Positions 59,811 through 64,000 of a stretch of 64,000 nt of DNA are shown in pieces. The stretch spans positions 36,197,907 to 36,261,906 of the forward strand of contig JAKSZT010053764.1 in NCBI GenBank assembly GCA_026826555.1. The letters are read 5' to 3'. Every line of letters begins with the position of its first letter. The first letter of the stretch is position 1. The stretch is from Tolypeutes matacus (lineage: Eukaryota > Chordata > Mammalia > Cingulata > Chlamyphoridae). The translations under genes and the position numbers were made by a program. Under the pieces are notes generated by a model. That model made no database searches, was not told the DNA's origin, and saw only the letters and a list, made by a program, of their open reading frames with translations.

Positions 59811-60653
59811 GTCTGAGAATTTTTAAGTCCAGAATATTTTTGCAAGGGAAAATGAATGTTTCTTCTGAAATTCAGAGCCAGTAATGTATTTATGTCATCA
59901 TTATAGTCCCATCTATAAAGAACATGAAAGCTGAAGGCATTTCTTTTGTTTTTGTTTTTTTTTTCTTTCTCCTACCTCTTTTTAAATGTCCAGAGGTTTT
60001 TTGTTTTGTTTTGTTTTGTTTTGTTTTAGCAATGTGTTTTCTTAGGGAAAAGGTGCATAAATAATCTTGTTCTTCATTAAGGCTTATACTCTGGCTGCTT
60101 TTTATTTAAATTTAAAAAAAAAAAGCTTTCTGTAGACTTGATAGGTAATCTCAACTCTCTCCCATGTGTACTCAGAGATTTTAAAGTTTTTTCTTACAGT
60201 TTCTAGCCACAAGGCTTTTTGATAGAAAATTGTAACAAGAAAAAGGTATATTCCCTTTTGAAATGCTTTCTTCATGGAAAGCCTGGGAGAAAAGTTGTGG
60301 CATATGTTAGAGACCTCAGTTTCTAGGAGCTGGGCCAGAAGAGGCAGCATGCAATTGGGGAAAGGTGAGTCTCTCTGCTTTCTAACTTCAGTTTCCTTCT
60401 TAAAGAATGCCATTTTCAAAGGCCAGGACAAGGAAATAGAATTGTTACAAAGTAGATGATGCTCAGACTTCCTGGTTGTCAGAGCAAGAGTGAGAAGGCA
60501 GAAGCAAGGGAGATAAAATAAGTGTGTGAATGTGTGTTTGTGCATGCGTAGGGGTGCGTGTGTGTCAAAACTAGGAATTCCAATGCAGTCTACAACACAA
60601 GGCACATTTTCAATTTCAAGTAGGAATGAAGAAAACTCAGTATATTTCTAGAG
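59811..60653. other. Unique sequence with a (GTTTT)n run
   Basis: ttgttttgttttg at about 60,000-60,030. The 167-codon minus frame at 60,102-60,605 is the longest uninterrupted frame outside repeats. It shows no domain, signal peptide or exon structure, is Lys-rich only through T-runs, and is treated as chance. A plus frame overlaps it. Confidence 0.4.
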
Positions 60654-60973
60654 CAGAGGTCAGGAAACTTTTTCTGTAAAAGGTAGGCTAATAAATTTTT
60701 TAGGCTTTGCAGACCATATAGTCTCTGTCTGAAATACTCTATTACTTGTAGCACAGAAGCAGCTTTAGACAATGTGTACATGAATAAGCATGGCTGGGTT
60801 CCAATAAAACTTTATTTCTGGACATCGAAATTTGAGTTTAATATAACCTTCATATATCATGAAATATTATTCTCTTTATTCCCAACTAGTAAAAACCATT
60901 TTTAGCTTGTGGGCTGTACAAAAATAGATAGTGAACCAGATTTGGCCCATAGGGTATAGTTTGTCGACCTTTA
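60654..60973 (-). mobile_element. hAT-Charlie-type MITE (MER3/MER33 group) with 8-bp target-site duplication
   Basis: Terminal inverted repeats cagaggtcaggaaact and agtttgtcgaccttta bound the element. Inside are 'ttttaggctttgcagaccatatagtctctgtc', 'gtagcacagaagcagctttagacaatgtgtac', 'gggttccaataaaactttattt' and 'cagatttggcccatagggtatag', typical of this family. The flanks ttctagag and cactagag (60,646-60,653 and 60,974-60,981) agree at 6 of 8 bases. The strand label is conventional. The family number is from memory. Confidence 0.8.
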
Positions 60974-60981
60974 CACTAGAG

Positions 60982-61504
60982 GCAAAAACAAAGGCTAGAA
61001 TGGAGGGATGTAAAATGTGAAAATTTCTTTTTTTTATTCTATGATGTGTAGTCTAGATGTGCATATTTCCCCTTGTGCCCTCCCCCATAAAAGCACTACA
61101 AAAGAATTTATGTTGATTATAATTTCATCTCTTCAAAATTCACTGAATTCTGAAATTTCAACAAGGGCTACGCCAAAATTTACCATTGAGCATCTTTTGG
61201 AAATTTAGTTGCATGGCCAGTTTTATACTTAAGGTCTGCAGACTTCAACAATATAGAGAAGTCTGGTGACCAAAGGAAGAAATTCTCATTTAAAAATGTT
61301 ATTTATTTGAAGGAATAAGCCACCACACCCCCAACCTCCTGAGAGGATTGTACCAAGAATCCATACCAGTACACCACTGCTTTATTTTTTTGCTCTATAA
61401 CTAAAGAAAAAAAAAAAAAAAAAAAAAAACTCTCAAACAACAACAATAAAAAAACTGTCCCATAATACTACAATAGACTTCTTTGGAATCAAGTAAAATC
61501 AAGT
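60982..61504. other. Unique sequence with an A-run
   Basis: An A-run at about 61,405-61,429 without a recognisable SINE body before it. The short plus frame at 61,017-61,208 shows no domain. Confidence 0.4.
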
Positions 61505-61542
61505 AAAATAATAAAAATAATAAATAATAAATAATAATAATA
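61505..61542 (+). repeat. (AAT)n simple repeat at the L1 insertion point
   Basis: aataat units immediately 5' of L1 copy D. A/T-rich target sequence suits the L1 endonuclease. Confidence 0.75.
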
Positions 61543-61555
61543 GAGGGGAGAGAGG

Positions 61556-61564
61556 CAAGATGGC
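61556..61564 (+). promoter_or_regulatory. YY1-type motif at L1 copy D +14
   Basis: CAAGATGGC at +14 to +22 from the element's 5' end. The human L1 YY1 site is at about +13 to +21. Binding is inferred. Confidence 0.55.
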
Positions 61565-61787
61565 ATCACTGACTCGCTCTTTGAGGATGGCTGATTGGGA
61601 CAGGGTCCTGTCCAGGGGTCTGTGCTGGGGGCGCACAGAGAGAGAACCTTGGGGACATCGATCTGGAAGGAGCTGGATGGCAAGGTGGATTGCTCGGGAA
61701 AGATTCATGAGTTTTTCCCCTGCCTGTGGTGGTTGACACAGACAGCTGAGCCCCAGTCTCAGGGAAAAAAGGCTGGTTTGAGCCGAG

Positions 61788-62217
61788 ACTCCTGCCAGCA
61801 ACCCAGTGAGAGGGAGCGTTCTCCGAGAATGGGAGGATTCTGGCTGAGGGTCAAGAGGGTTTTCCTTTCTATGGATTTGGCTGCCTGGAACCTCTTACAC
61901 ATTTGGGGAATGAAATAGCTGGCTTGAAGAGGCACCAATTGAGGGGAGTGGCAAATCTGCTGAGGATGGTTGATTTACCTAGTTGCCCAGGGATACACCC
62001 CAACTCCTGCTGGCAACCCAGTGAGAGGGAGCATTCTCTGAGAGTGGGAGGGCTGTGACAGAAGGTGGAGAGGGGTTTCCTTTCTGTGGATTTGGCTGCC
62101 TGGACCCCCTGATAGCTTTGGGGAGCAGATAAGCCTGCTTGAAGCAGTTCCAGGCTGAGGGGAGAGGCGAATCAGCTGAGGAAGCCTGATTTACCCAACA
62201 TCCTGGTGATACTGAGG
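61788..62217 (+). repeat. Two 215-bp tandem monomers in the 5' UTR of L1 copy D
   Basis: Unit 1 starts actcctgccagcaaccca (61,788) and unit 2 actcctgctggcaaccca (62,003). gtgagaggga is at 61,806 and again at 62,021. 'tttcctttct' plus 'atggatttggctgcctgga' recurs at the same spacing. The units differ at many positions. Confidence 0.8.
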
Positions 62218-63404
62218 CTTGGCTCCAGAGAGGGCAGAGTCAGCCAATTTTATCGTTCTGCACTAACAAGCATCAGAGCTTCAGCTCCCCTGGGGAGGCT
62301 AGGAAGTGGGGAGTGCTTGATTAGTTTCCACGAGCCTATTTAGGGTCCCCTCGGTGAAGGGAGTGGTCTAGAAGAGGACTTCTTTTGGGTCCCTTATTGC
62401 GTAAAAAAAAAAAACAAAAAAAAAAAACATAGTAACTTTAAAAAAGAAAAAAAAATTTAACTTAGTTTAATCACTAAAATCTACCTCAAAACCTGCAAAT
62501 AGAACCTTGCAGGGCAGTTGATTGATGAACACAAGCAGGCTGAGAGGTTCCACAAGGGCCCAAGAAGGAACACTGTTCTTCCTTAGCTTTGTTTGACTGC
62601 TTGCTTCTGTGGTTGTTTGTTTTTTCTTTGTTTCTTTGTTCTCTCTCTTGCTTTTCTTTCTTCTTTCCACACCCCCCCTTTTTTTTTCTTTTTTCTTTAT
62701 TTTTTAAAATTAGGTGCTGCTAGCTTGTCTCTTCTTTGCTGTGCTTCTTCTTCCATGATTTCCCATTCTCTGTCTATATTGATTTTGTCTCCCAATATTA
62801 TCTCTTTTCCTTCCTTCATCTTTCTGCCTTCTGCTTTCTGTTGCAGTTCTTACATATCACCTTTTTTCATTAGCCACAACTTAAGGGTGTCGATTTCTAT
62901 TCTATCTATTCTGTTTTCTTCTTTTTAAAATTATTATTAACTTTTTCCTTTCAGCCCTTTCTTTACTCTTTCTCTCTCTCCTCATCATTCTAGCCTTCTA
63001 AATCATTATATATATTTTCTTCTATTTGGTTTCCCAGTCCATTGTAGGTACTCCACTTCTTTTCCTATTACTCTACACTGCCTACATGAGTTAAATATTC
63101 ATTTTACTAACTCTTATATGGCCCCTCTTCTAACTTTTATCAATATTACTATTAGCCTTCTTCCTTTCTCACATCTTTCGATTCCTCTGGCCTGAATCTT
63201 TTGCCTTGAAGGGAAAAGAGAAAGAAGCAAGGAAATAAAATGAGAACAAAGTCTCAAAGAGAAAACTTAACACACACACAGAACCACCAGCTAAATAAAA
63301 CTCTAGAGCAGAGAGAGAAGCTAATCAACTGAATAAACCCATCAACATAAAATGATGACTAGAGGGCAACAAAAAATTCTAAACCACACTGAGAAGCAGG
63401 AAGA

Positions 63405-64000
63405 CATGGACCAGTCCAATGAACAAACTAAAAACCAGGAAGAGATGCAGAACATTGAATAACTAATCAAAGTTTTCTAAACAAATATCATGAACCAACT
63501 TAATGAAGTAAAGGAAGAGGTTAAGAATATTAAGAAAACAATGGGGGAACAAACTGAAGAAATTGTAAACATACATAAAAAGATAACAGATATGATGGTG
63601 AGGAATGGCACAATCCAAGAAATCAAAAAGATACTGGATCACATAACAGCAGATTTGAACAGGCAGAAGAAAGAATTAGTGATGTAGAAGACAATTCATC
63701 TGAAATCAAACAGATAGAAGAACAGATAGACAAAAAGATAGAAAAAATCCAGCAGGGACCCAGGGATTTAACCGACAACAGAAAATGCACAAACATACGC
63801 ATTATGGGCATCCCAGAAGGATAAGAGAAGGGCAAGGGAACAGAAGGAGTGTTGAAGAAAATAATGGCTGAAACTTCCCAACCCTATTGAGAGAGATGGA
63901 TGTACATGTCCAGGAAGCACAGCATACCCCAAACAGTATAAATCCCAACAGGCCAACTCCAAGAAATATACTTGTCAAAATGTCCAATGCTCAAGACAAA
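63405..64000 (+). pseudogene. L1 ORF1, N-terminal part, broken
   Basis: ATG at 63,405 in the same context as copy A. After 18 codons (ending QNIE) a TAA at about 63,459-63,461 replaces CAA, and another stop follows within 20 bases. A second frame runs from an ATG at 63,490 for 65 codons (MNQLNEVKEE, EIVNIHKKITD), matching the coiled coil of copies A and C, and then shifts out of frame. Further downstream the frame is recoverable piecewise (NTTHTNIRIMGIPE-like text), but with further indels. Not functional. The C-terminal half is beyond the window. Confidence 0.8.

Larger units (their letters stand above)
61543..64000 (+). mobile_element. L1 retrotransposon copy D, 5' portion, runs off the window
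   Basis: Starts 'gaggggagagaggcaagatg' at 61,543, the expected complete L1 5' end. It has a 5' UTR of 1,862 bp with two 215-bp monomers, a C/T-rich stretch (62,640-62,710), a purine-rich stretch, then ORF1 from 63,405. It mirrors copy A at 1-2,412. The completeness of the 5' end suggests a full-length insertion; the rest is outside. The 107-codon frame at 61,595-61,918 lies in the 5' UTR and is not a gene. Confidence 0.9.

Noticed and set aside
60102..60605. 167-codon minus-strand frame
   Set aside because: No domain, no splice or promoter context, ends in a poly-Phe/Lys stretch from T-runs. A frame of this length is expected by chance in 64 kb of AT-rich DNA on two strands.
1..64000. CRISPR arrays, operons, phage or bacterial mobile systems
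   Set aside because: No regularly spaced direct repeats with unique spacers and no prokaryotic coding density; the window is mammalian.

Overview
The window is mammalian intergenic or deep-intronic DNA: AT-rich, CpG-poor, with no host gene that I can name. Nearly every long open frame is a decayed retroelement or a chance frame. The organism is most likely a xenarthran (armadillo, sloth or anteater group). The main clue is a tRNA-derived SINE at about 21,808-21,925 whose tRNA part carries the gggcgtccgtct string that I remember from DAS-SINEs. A recurrent ERVL/MaLR-type LTR and one L1 family also fit a lineage-specific repeat set. The order-level call rests on memory of these families; no search was run.

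Layout. 1-2,412: 5' part of a minus-strand L1 (copy A). 2,413-7,690: mostly unique DNA with two MIRs and one conserved-element candidate. 7,700-12,060: an LTR-like end, then a 5' LTR with ERVL-MaLR internal sequence, then an unidentified repeat. 12,371-22,726: old L1 debris, an L1 3'-UTR block, and a nearly full-length minus-strand L1 (copy C) with SINEs in its 5' UTR. 22,730-31,390: unique DNA with MIRs and two 5'-truncated L1 tails that keep target-site duplications. 31,391-38,690: a solo LTR, L2, an MLT1-like LTR, a possible terminal exon (34,396-34,484) and the best conserved-noncoding candidate (about 34,990-35,815). 38,695-50,470: L1M and HAL1-like fragments and a three-level nested insertion. 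50,470-61,540: unique DNA with MIRs, MLT1, an LTR fragment and a hAT MITE. 61,543-64,000: 5' part of a plus-strand L1 (copy D).

Copies A, C and D are one L1 lineage. They share a roughly 1.9-kb 5' UTR, a CAAGATGGC (YY1-type) motif about 14 bases from the 5' end, and 215-bp tandem units in the 5' UTR: two in A, two in D, one in C. ORF1 is broken in all three. Copies A and D point outwards from the two window ends, so the window is bounded by inverted repeats of about 2.4 kb.

I found no CRISPR array, operon, rRNA or functional tRNA gene, and no new coding system. The most informative items are the monomeric L1 5' UTR, the nested insertion at 48.4-50.5 kb, the HAL1-like element, the LTR family with its internal region, and the candidate exon and conserved element near 34-36 kb.
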